From: CAXBGS01 sp963975425
GTDB lineage: Bacteria > Planctomycetota > Planctomycetia > Pirellulales > Pirellulaceae
DNA: 64,000 nucleotides
NCBI GenBank assembly: GCA_963975425.1
Contig: CAXBGS010000016.1
Span: 117,783 to 181,782, forward strand
Direction: 5' to 3'
Shown here: piece after piece, positions 37,060-46,244 of the stretch
Position numbering within the stretch: the first letter of the stretch is position 1
Layout of the letters: each line of letters starts with the position of its first letter
Position numbers and translations under genes: made by a program
The notes under the pieces: generated by a model
Databases searched by the model: none
The model's input: only the letters and a program-made list of their open reading frames with translations
What the model was told of the DNA's origin: nothing

Positions 37060-37533
37060 TCACGGGCCCGACGCCGGAAACATTCGCACCAAGAAATAGC
37101 CGAGCAAAACGCCGCGGGCGGACCAGCACGCCGTGCGAATCCAATTGGTATGTACCAAACGCTGATGGGCGATCACCTGGAAACCTGACAATAACTTGGT
37201 GTGACAGGGAACCTGAATGAAAGCAGTCGATAACCAGATCACCGCGATCAAACCGACGCCCGTCCAGGCGGCCCACTTGGGAAAGCCAATCGGCGCGAAG
37301 GCCAACAGTGCGATCGCAGTCACCAATTCAATCACCATCGGCACACCGACGACGGGCGTGATTAGCCGGTTGTGATCCTCTTCGTATCGCTTGAATTCGT
37401 TACCGCCGACACGATCGAACATCGGGTAATGGACGACTTGGACGATCCAGATGAGACCGACCAGATACCATGTCGCGGCCATATTCAAGATCAAAATCAG
37501 CGGTGCACTCATCTGCATTTTTTCAAGCGCCAT
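37060..37533 (-). CDS. Small four-TM integral membrane protein
   Basis: A 157-residue membrane protein with four predicted helices (about 9-31, 60-80, 85-105, 135-152). Between TM1 and TM2 lies a polar segment QVVHYPMFDRVGGNEFKRYEEDHNR, and after TM3 IQVPCHTKLLSGF, which look conserved. It resembles DUF1772-like membrane proteins, with low certainty. It starts 13 bp after the stop of the SRPBCC-epimerase gene on the same strand, so the two are probably one operon. Confidence 0.7.
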   Translation of the reverse strand: MALEKMQMSAPLILILNMAATWYLVGLIWIVQVVHYPMFDRVGGNEFKRYEEDHNRLITPVVGVPMVIELVTAIALLAFAPIGFPKWAAWTGVGLIAVIWLSTAFIQVPCHTKLLSGFQVIAHQRLVHTNWIRTACWSARGVLLGYFLVRMFPASGP

Positions 37534-37546
37534 TGGGGGTCAATGG

Positions 37547-38950
37547 TTAAGCGACGGATGCACATCGGTGACGTCCCAGGTAGTGGCGCAGCGTGTCCTG
37601 TAAATTGGTAAAGCGAAATTCGTAGCCGGTCTCGTTCAACCGCTGGGGCTCTACGCGAGCACTCGCCAGCAACAATGCGTCGGCCATCTCACCCAGTGCC
37701 AGCCTTAACCCGAAAGCCGGCGCAGGAAAGACCGCGGCGCGCCCCAGAACGTCGGCAAGCGTCTTTGCGAATTCACGGTTCGTGACCGGCGTGGGAGAGA
37801 CGAAGTTCACCGGTCCTTGCACAGCAGGGTCAATGATCGAGTGGTGGATCGCCCCCAGCACATCATCGATCGCAATCCAGCTCCACCACTGCTTGCCACT
37901 GCCAAGCGATCCACCGAACAACTTCGCGGGGGTCAACATCTTCGCCAACGCTCCCCCGGCCGGCGTCAAAACAATTCCAAAGCGAGCGTGAACGACCCGA
38001 ATCCCTGCGTCCACGGCGGCCTGGCAAGACTGCTCCCATTCCTGACAGACGTCCGGCAGAAAACCCTCACCGGCACAGGACGACTCCGAAAGAACTTCGT
38101 CGCCCCGATCACCATAGAATCCCGTCGCCGAGGCACAAACGAGCACGCGAGGCTTGTGATCCAAGCGGGCAAGTTTCTCGCACAACTCTCGCGTCTTCTT
38201 GACTCGACTGTCCCGGATCTCGCGTCTGACTTCTTCCGTCCAACGATCATCGGCGATCGGTTTGCCCGCCAAATGAACCACAGCATCCACGCCGCCGAGC
38301 TTGCGATAGTCATCGCCCTCGCTCCATACCGCAACATCGTCAATATTCTTGGCGTCGCCGCGAACGATGTCCCGCGTCTGGTGGCCTAACAGGGACAACA
38401 ATGTTTGCAACCGGCTGCCAACCAATCCATTGCTGCCCGAGATAGCCACCGTGAGCGGCTTTGCGTTATGTGCATCAGCCGACTCTTTCGCCAACAGTTT
38501 TAGATCGTCACTTGTCGTACGATGCCGGTACGCAAACATGGATTCGATCGTCGCCCGTGCCTTAGCGTGCCCGAGCGCGTTGCCTACCGGCCCCATGGGC
38601 ATTCTGTATCGAATTTCGTCTCGCATCTGTGAGGAATGTTCGCCGGTCGATTGAAATTCGTGGCGATGCAACCAACTGGCAAACGGTCCGCTCAGCTGGA
38701 CATCCTCGAACAGATGTGGTGGATCGTATTGAGTGTGCTGGGCGACCCATCGGACGGGAATGCCAGCGATCTTTGTGACTAGTTCAACCTCGCTGCCGGG
38801 ATCGAGGCTTCGATCCGACCGTTCGATTCGTGCAGATTCCCATGGTGGAATCAAACGATCCAGGGCACCCGGCCGATCGTGGTAAGCAAACGCTTGGTCC
38901 ACCGAAACTGGCAAGCTGACTTCCGCGACATAGCGGTGTTCATCCGACAT
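37547..38950 (-). CDS. SRPBCC-NAD(P)-epimerase fusion (TIGR01777-like)
   Basis: A 467-residue protein. Residues 1-145 form an SRPBCC/START-like ligand-binding domain (YVAEVSLPVSVDQAFAYHDRPGALDRLIPPW), and 163-460 an extended short-chain dehydrogenase of the YfcH/TIGR01777 type (VAISGSNGLVGSRL nucleotide site, VHLAGKPIADDRW, CASATGFYGDRGDE, WWSWIAIDDV). The fusion is known in several bacteria. It probably binds and reduces or epimerises a hydrophobic or nucleotide-sugar-like ligand; the reaction is unknown. The four-TM protein follows on the same strand and the sigma factor precedes it. Confidence 0.88.
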   Translation of the reverse strand: MSDEHRYVAEVSLPVSVDQAFAYHDRPGALDRLIPPWESARIERSDRSLDPGSEVELVTKIAGIPVRWVAQHTQYDPPHLFEDVQLSGPFASWLHRHEFQSTGEHSSQMRDEIRYRMPMGPVGNALGHAKARATIESMFAYRHRTTSDDLKLLAKESADAHNAKPLTVAISGSNGLVGSRLQTLLSLLGHQTRDIVRGDAKNIDDVAVWSEGDDYRKLGGVDAVVHLAGKPIADDRWTEEVRREIRDSRVKKTRELCEKLARLDHKPRVLVCASATGFYGDRGDEVLSESSCAGEGFLPDVCQEWEQSCQAAVDAGIRVVHARFGIVLTPAGGALAKMLTPAKLFGGSLGSGKQWWSWIAIDDVLGAIHHSIIDPAVQGPVNFVSPTPVTNREFAKTLADVLGRAAVFPAPAFGLRLALGEMADALLLASARVEPQRLNETGYEFRFTNLQDTLRHYLGRHRCASVA

Positions 38951-38971
38951 CGACGTTCCACCGCGGTTGGC

Positions 38972-40024
38972 TCAAGAATCTAAAACGGGGAACTCGACAT
39001 CGCCTGCCATCGACCGAAGCTTTTCTAGTGCTCGGCGTTCCAGTTGGCGAACGCGTTCCTTTGACACTCCCAAACGATTTGCAAGTGACTGTAGAGTGTG
39101 AACCTTGCGATGGGAACCGAGTGCAAACCGTGCACGGATGATTAATTTCTCGCGGCGATCCAAGTCGTCGAGCATGATCCCCAGCCGGCTGCGTAGTTCG
39201 TGCCAGCGTTTCTCACTGATCGCCGAACTGCGATCTTCTTCGCTAATATCCAAATCCATGTCCTGCAAGCCGCCAAGCGTCGTCTGCCGCTCTTGTCCGG
39301 TGCTGACAACGGTCTTATATGCGTTGCGGCGGACGACCTGGGTCGCGTAAGTGCTGAATCGAAATCCGCGATCGAAGTCAAACTTTTCTACGGCGCGAAT
39401 CAGCCCGACGATGCCATCGCTAAGCAGATCATCAAACCGATTGTTGGGATTGACGAATTTCTTGACGATCGAAAACACAAGCCTCAGGTTCGCTTCCACG
39501 ATACGATCGCGATGCCAATCGGCCATCAGGATCAACCGCTGGATCAATTCCAGACGAACTCGCGATGGCCGCCGCGGATCGAGTAGCGAACGATGCGTTG
39601 CGGCTTGTTGCAACAGGAAATTCATGCGCTTGAACAATTGCTGTTCCTGCTCGGGCGTCAGCAAGGTCGCTTCGCACAGACGACTAAGATGCACCGGCAA
39701 ATCGATGCCACTTTTGCGGATCGCGGCAATGCCCAACTCACTCTTGCGTGGCTGCAGTCCTAGCGGCTCGGCAAATATTTTCTTGCCGATTCCCGATTCG
39801 AAGAAACTCTTATTCGAAATCAAGTCAATTTCTTGGCGAAGCCGCGTTCGGGTGCGAGCCTTCAACTCGTCAGTAGATAGCGCCGAAAGATCCTCGACCG
39901 ACGCGTCGGCATAGGCCATCGCGTCTTGCAACTCGGATGATTTCATCCAAGCGGCTGCTCGCGCGGCGAGTTTGGGTCCTGGCCGCTGGGCGACGGTTGC
40001 GACCGTGGGTACTGCAATGGCCAT
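38972..40024 (-). CDS. RNA polymerase sigma-70 family factor
   Basis: A 350-residue sigma factor. Region 2 (LRLVFSIVKKF...RFDDLLSDGIVGLIRAVEKFDFDRGFRFSTYATQVVRR) and region 4 (RLGVSKERVRQLERRALEKLR) are clear; the N-terminal part (about 1-150) has only weak similarity to sigma regions 1.2-2.1, so it is a variant RpoD-like or group-3 factor. I chose the ATG at 40024; a GTG at 40141 would put the start inside the 9-bp palindrome. It is divergent from the CarH-like regulator, recalling LitR-LitS and CarH-type light/B12-responsive sigma systems, which is inference from layout. Confidence 0.88.
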   Translation of the reverse strand: MAIAVPTVATVAQRPGPKLAARAAAWMKSSELQDAMAYADASVEDLSALSTDELKARTRTRLRQEIDLISNKSFFESGIGKKIFAEPLGLQPRKSELGIAAIRKSGIDLPVHLSRLCEATLLTPEQEQQLFKRMNFLLQQAATHRSLLDPRRPSRVRLELIQRLILMADWHRDRIVEANLRLVFSIVKKFVNPNNRFDDLLSDGIVGLIRAVEKFDFDRGFRFSTYATQVVRRNAYKTVVSTGQERQTTLGGLQDMDLDISEEDRSSAISEKRWHELRSRLGIMLDDLDRREKLIIRARFALGSHRKVHTLQSLANRLGVSKERVRQLERRALEKLRSMAGDVEFPVLDS

Positions 40025-40125
40025 GTGATTCGGATTCCGTGGTGGGTTCAGGACTTCAGTGTCGACGCAGATCGGTGCCACGAGCAAACTCGATGCCAAG
40101 GCCTCTCCGTACCCCGCGTCGACAA

Positions 40126-40153
40126 TGAACGTTTTTGACACAATAAACGTTCA
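40126..40153. promoter_or_regulatory. 9-bp palindrome in the sigma/MerR divergent region (putative operator)
   Basis: TGAACGTTT (40126-40134) and AAACGTTCA (40145-40153) are exact inverted repeats with a 10-base spacer, placed in the 349-bp divergent region 40025-40373. A third copy of the half-site, AAACGTTCA, lies at 40331-40339, 34 bp before the start of the MerR-type gene, and shares the flanking CT(C)TTGTT with the 40145 copy. Such sites suit binding by the neighbouring regulator, but binding is not shown. Nothing else is visible in the region. Confidence 0.6.
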
Positions 40154-40373
40154 CTTGTTCTACCGCCGGCGTCTCCATTCCGCAACAACGAATGTAAGAA
40201 TTATGACGGAGAATCGAAAACGAACGAAAAAGCAGCGATATTTGCGTGGAATTCGCGTTGGCGAATTCAGACGTGTTTCTACAATCAACCATCGATACGC
40301 CTGCGGCAAGCAGGATGTTCTTTGGCTTTAAAACGTTCACTCTTGTTTCTCACTGATCGGAAATCTGCTGTCG

Positions 40374-41255
40374 ATGGTCGCAAAACAGCAGCACTACTCG
40401 CCCAAACAGGTCGCCGAGGCGTTGGCGGTCAGCGAATCGTCGGTCAAGCGATGGTGTGACAACCGACGAATCCCCGCGGTGCTGACTTGCGGCGGGCATC
40501 GTCGGATCTCACTCAGCGCGCTCTATCAGTTCTTGGAACAGTCCAACCGCGCGATCAAACATCCCGAAGCACTTGGATTGCCTGCGTTGTGCTCAAATCG
40601 GGAAATGCACATTCCGGGGGCCGATCAACCGGTGTGCCAAGAATTTCGTGATGCGTTGGTGGCAGGTCGCGAATCAACCTGCCGGGAAATCGTCCGCCGA
40701 CAGCGATCTAGCGGGAAATGCCCGTCGGCCATTGCCCAATCGTTGCTGACCGATGCGATGCATGCGATCGGAAATGCTTGGAAATGTCAATCGATCGATC
40801 CCTATCAAGAGCGGCGGGCGTCGGAAATTTGCCAACGGATCGTGCGAGAACTGCTCGACGAACTCGGTCCGATCCCGGAAACCGCACCGGTCGCCATCGG
40901 CGGAACCCCGTCGGGTGATCCGTACCAGTTGCCGACGGCCATGGTTGAACTGACCCTGCGAGAACTTGGCTGGAATGCGGCCAGCCTCGGTAACGACTTG
41001 CCGCTGACTTGTATGCGCCAAGCCGTGCACGATTTTCAGCCCAGGATGGTCTGGATCAGCGTTTCTTATTTGCCCAAGCCGGCTGATTTTGTTGCGGCGG
41101 AACGAGCGTTCGCCGAGTCGCTGCCTGACGACGTCGTCCTGATCATTGGTGGCCGAGCGCTCAACGACACGATTCGCCCAAAACTGCTGTATACGGCTTA
41201 TTGTGACAGCCTGGGTCACCTCGGCGAACTGGCCAAAGCATTCGCTTCGGCGTGA
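40374..41255 (+). CDS. MerR-type regulator with degenerate cobalamin-binding domain (CarH/LitR-like)
   Basis: A 293-residue regulator. A MerR-like winged helix (about 7-50; YSPKQVAEALAVSESSVKRW, CGGHRRIS) is followed by a cobalamin-binding helix bundle (about 85-165) and a Rossmann-like domain (about 170-290). CarH-type proteins bind adenosylcobalamin through W-x9-E-H and (E/D)-x-H-x-x-G. Here the first reads W136-x9-E146-R147 and the second D182-P-Y-Q-L-P, so both His residues are replaced. The protein may have lost cobalamin binding or use another ligand. It is divergent from the sigma gene and precedes the GAF-HlyD gene by 190 bp on the same strand. Confidence 0.85.
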   Translation: MVAKQQHYSPKQVAEALAVSESSVKRWCDNRRIPAVLTCGGHRRISLSALYQFLEQSNRAIKHPEALGLPALCSNREMHIPGADQPVCQEFRDALVAGRESTCREIVRRQRSSGKCPSAIAQSLLTDAMHAIGNAWKCQSIDPYQERRASEICQRIVRELLDELGPIPETAPVAIGGTPSGDPYQLPTAMVELTLRELGWNAASLGNDLPLTCMRQAVHDFQPRMVWISVSYLPKPADFVAAERAFAESLPDDVVLIIGGRALNDTIRPKLLYTAYCDSLGHLGELAKAFASA

Positions 41256-41448
41256 ATCTCGCGAATCCTGGTGGAGATTCTTGTAGCCCCCGACAGGGGC
41301 GTCTAGAATCGTTCTCTGCGCGACGTATTTTGCCCAAACGTGCCAAAATTGAAAAAGCGTCATCCGTTTAATAACTCGACAGGCGATTCAAATCTCGGAC
41401 AGTCTGACGCTTTTTCGCTGCCTCCACCTTCGATGAAAAGGCTGTTTC

Positions 41449-43716
41449 ATGGAATCGTCGTCGCGTGAGTCGGGCGTTGCCACATCCAACCCTGAATCTT
41501 CCCACCGCGGTGCGGCGGCCGACATCTCGGCGCGAGTCGCGGAGCTCGGCGACCGGTCCGAGGATCCATCGCAGTTTCTGCAACAGCTCGCCAGCGAGAT
41601 AAACCAGGAATTCCAGACGGCGATCGTCGCGGTCGAATCGGCCCAGTGGACCGATCCCGTCATGTTGGTCACCGATGAAGAGCTTGGGCGCGGCGTCGAG
41701 CGGAGCAAAATTCGATCGCTGCTGCACAGCGCCTCGGCTGTCCCGCTTGCGTGCGAAATTCCGTTGACCCGAAGCAGCTCACCCACCAGGCAGAGCTCAC
41801 CGACCAGACAGAACTCACCAACCAGTCAGAGCACACCGACGCATCAGGGCCCATCAACCGACGGGATTGCTACGAACGACGCGGACCAAGCAATCGAATC
41901 GTTTTCCGATCGATCAACTCGCGGTCTACGTGTCGAACTCCTGGCGGTTCCCAATCGCGTCGCGTTGCTGCTCGTTTATCCGCGCGACAATCCGCCTTCG
42001 GTCGCAACACAGGTCCGCGATCTGAAACGCCTTAGCCTGTACGTTGAAGCGGCGCGTCAAATTTTCGACGAACTGCTTTCGCATCATACGTTCGACCACC
42101 GGTTGGACGCCTCGACCGACGCCCCGTCACTCAATTCAATTGACGGATTATCCGATCAATCGGTCAAGGCAACATCGATGATGGGTCATCGAGCAGTCCG
42201 CCAATCGTTACAGCAATTCCATCGTGATCTAAACCTGGACGCGTCGGCCGATCGAATCGTCCACGAATCGCGGCGGTTGCTGAGGTGCGATCGAACAACG
42301 TTACTGGTCCGTCGAAACCAGCGGCTTCGGGTGCAATCGATCAGTGGCGTCACGGTCGTTGATCGGCGCAGCAACACGGTTCGCGCGGTTGAAGCGCTCG
42401 CCGATCGACTATCCGTGTTCGCACGCCCCCTCGTTTCATCGACCGAAGAAACGTTGCCACCTCAAATCCAGGCACCCCTAGATGAGTACTTGGACGAGTC
42501 GAAAGTCATTTCGTTTATCGCCCTGCCACTTGTCTGCGAACACGATGCGGTGGATCCGGACCGCTCGAAGCGTGGTCACTTATTGGACGAACTGGATGTT
42601 GCAGCATCGGACCCGTTTCAGACCGACGGTGATTTGCAAGGCATGTTGATCCTGGAATACTTTTCAGGACTCGCGCCAAAGACGATCGACGATTCGATGC
42701 GAATCGTTGCTACCGAAGCGACGCTGGCGCTGCGCAATTCACTGGAACATCACCGCATCTTTGGACGGGGAATCGGAAAAACAATTGGCACATTTTTGCA
42801 AACACTTCGTTCACCGCTTGCGACCTGTCTGGCCGTCGCAGCGGCGTGCTTGTTATTAGCCGGATCGCTAATCCAAGTTGATCATCACGTTTCCGCCAAT
42901 GGCCGCATCGATCCATCGGTCCGCCAGCACGTCTTTGCCGACATCGACGGACGTGTCGCCGACGTGCACGTGGTTGACGGCCAAGAGGTCAAAGTCGGGC
43001 AACCGCTGCTGGAGCTTGAAAACCCCGAACTCGAATTACGAGCAGAATCACTGGCGGGAGAAATCAAGACCGCGATGCAGCGGCTTGCGGGCATCGAATC
43101 TGTGCGTCTCTCGCCGCCAGCGGACGCCTCGCATGCGTCTCGTCTCGCCGTCGAGGAAGGCCAATTGCGCAGCGAGCTGGCGAACCTGCGTGTGCAGCAA
43201 CAACTGATCCAGCGTCAGCAAAACAGCTTAACGATCCGCAGCCCGATCGACGGAGTCGTTGCCGGATGGCAACTTCAGCAGCGTCTGGTCGGCCGCCCCG
43301 TTCAGCGAGGCAATGCGTTGCTCACCGTGGCCGATCCGAGTGGACCCTGGACGCTGCGTTTGAACATTCCCGATCGCGATGCGGGACCGGTATTACGTGC
43401 GATGCAGGACAAACGGGCACTGCCGATACAGTTCGCCGTGGCGACCCGACCATCGTCGACGTTTTCGGCCGAATTACAATCGCTGTCATCGGCCGCACGA
43501 AAGAATGAGTTTGGCGAATTGGTCATCGATGCCACCGCCGCCGTTTCAACGGAAGGAAAAAACCGTAACGAAGCGGTAAAGTTCCAACCGAGTTTCGCAA
43601 GGATGGGCGCCGACGTTCGTGCTCGCATCGCGTGTGAGCAGCGTTGTGTTCTGCATAGCTGGTTTTCCGATTTGGTCGACTTTGCCAATCGCCACATTTT
43701 GTTTTACTTTCGCTGA
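41449..43716 (+). CDS. GAF - transmembrane - HlyD-type adaptor protein
   Basis: A 755-residue protein. After a disordered N-terminus with an in-frame repeat (SPTRQ-like units, about residues 105-135), a GAF domain (about 260-440) ends in a helix, then comes one TM segment (about 455-485; LATCLAVAAACLLLAGSLIQV) and a periplasmic HlyD/biotinyl-lipoyl-like part (IDGRVADVHVVDGQEVKVGQPLLEL; LTIRSPIDGVVAGWQL). The layout joins an intracellular sensor to a membrane-fusion adaptor. The start follows AAGG, eight to nine bases upstream. The next gene starts 20 bp after the stop, so the two are an operon. Similar pairs are known in planctomycetes, but the exported substrate is unknown. Confidence 0.88.
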   Translation: MESSSRESGVATSNPESSHRGAAADISARVAELGDRSEDPSQFLQQLASEINQEFQTAIVAVESAQWTDPVMLVTDEELGRGVERSKIRSLLHSASAVPLACEIPLTRSSSPTRQSSPTRQNSPTSQSTPTHQGPSTDGIATNDADQAIESFSDRSTRGLRVELLAVPNRVALLLVYPRDNPPSVATQVRDLKRLSLYVEAARQIFDELLSHHTFDHRLDASTDAPSLNSIDGLSDQSVKATSMMGHRAVRQSLQQFHRDLNLDASADRIVHESRRLLRCDRTTLLVRRNQRLRVQSISGVTVVDRRSNTVRAVEALADRLSVFARPLVSSTEETLPPQIQAPLDEYLDESKVISFIALPLVCEHDAVDPDRSKRGHLLDELDVAASDPFQTDGDLQGMLILEYFSGLAPKTIDDSMRIVATEATLALRNSLEHHRIFGRGIGKTIGTFLQTLRSPLATCLAVAAACLLLAGSLIQVDHHVSANGRIDPSVRQHVFADIDGRVADVHVVDGQEVKVGQPLLELENPELELRAESLAGEIKTAMQRLAGIESVRLSPPADASHASRLAVEEGQLRSELANLRVQQQLIQRQQNSLTIRSPIDGVVAGWQLQQRLVGRPVQRGNALLTVADPSGPWTLRLNIPDRDAGPVLRAMQDKRALPIQFAVATRPSSTFSAELQSLSSAARKNEFGELVIDATAAVSTEGKNRNEAVKFQPSFARMGADVRARIACEQRCVLHSWFSDLVDFANRHILFYFR
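41773..41850. repeat. In-frame 18-bp repeat in the GAF-HlyD gene
   Basis: About four imperfect 18-base units, each coding for S-P-T-[R/S/H]-Q-[S/N], run through the N-terminal part of the adaptor gene and keep the frame. They make a Ser/Thr/Pro/Gln linker. Confidence 0.7.
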
Positions 43717-43736
43717 ACGGGACCGACGATCACTCC

Positions 43737-45920
43737 ATGCCCAACACGCCGATCACTGCTCGCCGGCGTCCCGACTTACAGGCCACTGAAACTCGGCGCA
43801 AACACGATTCTTCGGTCGTCATCAAAGACCCGGTCAGCTTGAAATACGTACAGCTGCGTCCCGATGAATATTTCGTGCTATCGATGCTGGACGGACAGAC
43901 TTCGCTAGAACAAATCCGCGATGCCTACCAGCAGCGATTTTCGCCGACCAAGGTCTCGCTGCCAGAACTGAACCAATTACTCTTTCGCCTGCACCGCAAC
44001 GGGCTGACGATTGCAGATGCGGCGGGGCAAGGCGACCAGCTGAACCGTCGGCGTCGCGACGAACATCGACAACGCATGCGGCAACACTTCAGCAGTCTGC
44101 TTTTCATCCGCTTTCCAGGGGTCGATCCAGAACCGCTGCTGCGATATCTGCATCCGCTGATGCGACCGCTGCTGGGGCCACTGGGCATGTCGGCTGCGCT
44201 TGCCCTGTGCATGATCGCCGCGATCCTGTTCGCCGCGCAGTGGGAAACGTTTCGTGCTGAGCTGCCACACATGCAACAGTGGATGCGGCTGGACACGATT
44301 GCCGTCTTGATGATCGCGATCAGTTTCACCAAAGTCATGCATGAACTTGGTCACGCGCTGCTTTGCAAACACTTTGGCGGCGAGTGTCACTGCATCGGGC
44401 CGATGCTTCTGGTGTTTACTCCGGCACTGTTCTGCGACACTTCGGATTCGTGGACGCTGCCGAACCGATTCCATCGTGCCGCGGTCGGCTTGGCTGGAAT
44501 CGGAACAGAGATCTTACTGGCGGCCATGGCCACGTTGGTTTGGTCGCTCACCGTTCCCGGAACAACGCACAACGTGGCCATGAATATCATGTTGGTCTGC
44601 AGCGTTAGCACGCTGTTGTTCAATGCGAACCCGTTACTGCGGTACGACGGATATTACGTTTTGTCGGATCTATGCAACGTTCCGAACTTGGCGCAGCGAT
44701 CACGAGAACTGATCGCCTGGTACGCCAAGCGATGGATGCTGGGAATGCATGAGCCATTGACCTATACGATCGCTGGTGCCGCTCGCGGTTGGATGCTGTT
44801 TTACGGGGTCGCTTCGTTGGCCTATCGCTGGGCGCTGACGTTAGTGATCCTATGGTTCGTATCGCGGATGCTGCGACCTTACCGTCTGGAATCACTCGGC
44901 ATTATTATCTGTACGGTTGCCGCAGCCGGGATGCTAGGATTTGCTTCTCGCGGCCTCTGGTCGCTCGCTAACAACCCCGCCCGCCGGCGAAGAATCCGCA
45001 TGAATCGTCTTTTGATTACCGTGCTGGCAACCGCGGCAATGATCGCTGCGATGTCCTTGCCGATACCGCGCCGCATCACGGCCGGAGGCAGAATCACTGC
45101 GGAAACACAGACTCCGGTGGTCACGTTGACCGCGGGACGCCTGGACAAACTGGCAGTCGCTCGCGGGGCTATCGTCGAGGAAGGCGAAATCATTGCGACC
45201 TTGATCAACCCAGACATCGAATTGCAATTCACTCGCGCACAAGGACGGTACCAAGCACAGCGAATCCTGGTCGAATCCATCAAGCGATCTCGCGTTCAGC
45301 AACCCAAGGCGGCGGATGAGTTACCGGCGGCCGAAGCGCTCCTGCGCGAGTTTCGCGATCAACTATCGAAACGTCGCAGCCAAAAAGAATCGCTTGTTAT
45401 CCGAGCACCCTCAGGTGGACGCCTGACAACCGGGCCACGGCGAAATGAAAGCCCCAGTGATGATTCAGCCCCATATCAGTTGGTGAATTGGACCGGCTAT
45501 TCGACGGACTCAGAAAACCGCGGATGTTACTTGGATGTCGGCACGGAACTGTTCAGCATTGCCAGCGAAGGCGACTGGGCCGCTGAATTGATCCTGACGC
45601 AAAGCAAAGTACAAGAAATCGACATTGGCGCCAGTGTTCTACTGACACTGGACGCTCTGCCATCGCACACGATCGACGGTGTCGTCACCAGCATTGACAC
45701 CGATCACTGGCGTCCCGAACGTAACGCATCACGGCATGACGATCCCGCTTCGATCCGACGAGATGAACCGCGAGCGACCTCTTATGTGGTGCGAATCTCA
45801 CTAGCCGACACCGAATTGCCCCTCACGATCGGTGCTGCTGCACAAGCGTTGATCGATGCCGAACCAAAGTCGCTGATCGGTCGACTTCTGCAGACTTTCG
45901 ATGGGCTGATACGTTTTTAG
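43737..45920 (+). CDS. PqqD-like / M50 site-2-protease / HlyD membrane protein
   Basis: A 727-residue polytopic protein. Residues 1-95 resemble a PqqD-like/winged helix domain (SVVIKDPVSLKYVQLRPDEYFVLSMLDGQTSLEQI). Then come TM helices with the M50 zinc motif KVMHELGHALLCKHFGGE and the second ligand motif NPLLRYDGYYVLSDL. The C-terminal 300 residues hold a further TM segment and a HlyD-like barrel (GGRITAETQTPVVTLTAGRLDKLAVARGAIVEEGEIIATL). With the GAF-HlyD protein 20 bp upstream it forms a two-gene system resembling a peptide- or signal-cleaving exporter without an ATPase. PqqD domains bind peptides in RiPP pathways, so a peptide substrate is possible. The function is inferred. Confidence 0.87.
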   Translation: MPNTPITARRRPDLQATETRRKHDSSVVIKDPVSLKYVQLRPDEYFVLSMLDGQTSLEQIRDAYQQRFSPTKVSLPELNQLLFRLHRNGLTIADAAGQGDQLNRRRRDEHRQRMRQHFSSLLFIRFPGVDPEPLLRYLHPLMRPLLGPLGMSAALALCMIAAILFAAQWETFRAELPHMQQWMRLDTIAVLMIAISFTKVMHELGHALLCKHFGGECHCIGPMLLVFTPALFCDTSDSWTLPNRFHRAAVGLAGIGTEILLAAMATLVWSLTVPGTTHNVAMNIMLVCSVSTLLFNANPLLRYDGYYVLSDLCNVPNLAQRSRELIAWYAKRWMLGMHEPLTYTIAGAARGWMLFYGVASLAYRWALTLVILWFVSRMLRPYRLESLGIIICTVAAAGMLGFASRGLWSLANNPARRRRIRMNRLLITVLATAAMIAAMSLPIPRRITAGGRITAETQTPVVTLTAGRLDKLAVARGAIVEEGEIIATLINPDIELQFTRAQGRYQAQRILVESIKRSRVQQPKAADELPAAEALLREFRDQLSKRRSQKESLVIRAPSGGRLTTGPRRNESPSDDSAPYQLVNWTGYSTDSENRGCYLDVGTELFSIASEGDWAAELILTQSKVQEIDIGASVLLTLDALPSHTIDGVVTSIDTDHWRPERNASRHDDPASIRRDEPRATSYVVRISLADTELPLTIGAAAQALIDAEPKSLIGRLLQTFDGLIRF

Positions 45921-46028
45921 TGGTCCCCTCGCCGTGGTTTCGCAACTTCCGACACAAGAATGACTGAACGTCTTGCCGTGTTGATCAAAACTTTGGTTGC
46001 GTTCCGTCCGTCCCACACTTAGCTTAGG

Positions 46029-46059
46029 GCGTCGCCTGTCGTTCACCAGCAGGTGACGC
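46029..46059. other. Inverted repeat after the M50 gene
   Basis: GCGTCGCCTG (46029-46038) can pair with CAGGTGACGC (46050-46059): nine Watson-Crick pairs and one G-U. It lies about 110 bp past the M50 gene's stop in a 380-bp gap. No T-run is present. A short ORF with a good ribosome-binding site (46245-46319) is the only other item seen in this gap. Confidence 0.4.
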
Positions 46060-46244
46060 GTCGTGGACGAAACGATTCAATTAAGTGCAGGCATTGCCAG
46101 TTACCTCGACTGTCGCTTGAGACCGTCAGGCCTTGCCTTGGCGACACCGGCAAGCGAGAACGAATCGACCACGAACATCATTGGCGTAAAACGACTTGTC
46201 GTTGACCGATAGGATTCGTTGTCGACAAAAAGGAATTGATCACT

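Noticed and set aside
41286..41300. GCCCC/GGGGC hairpin after the CarH-like gene as a terminator
   Set aside because: Only five base pairs and no T-run, and the next same-strand gene follows within 150 bp, so I left it out of the features.
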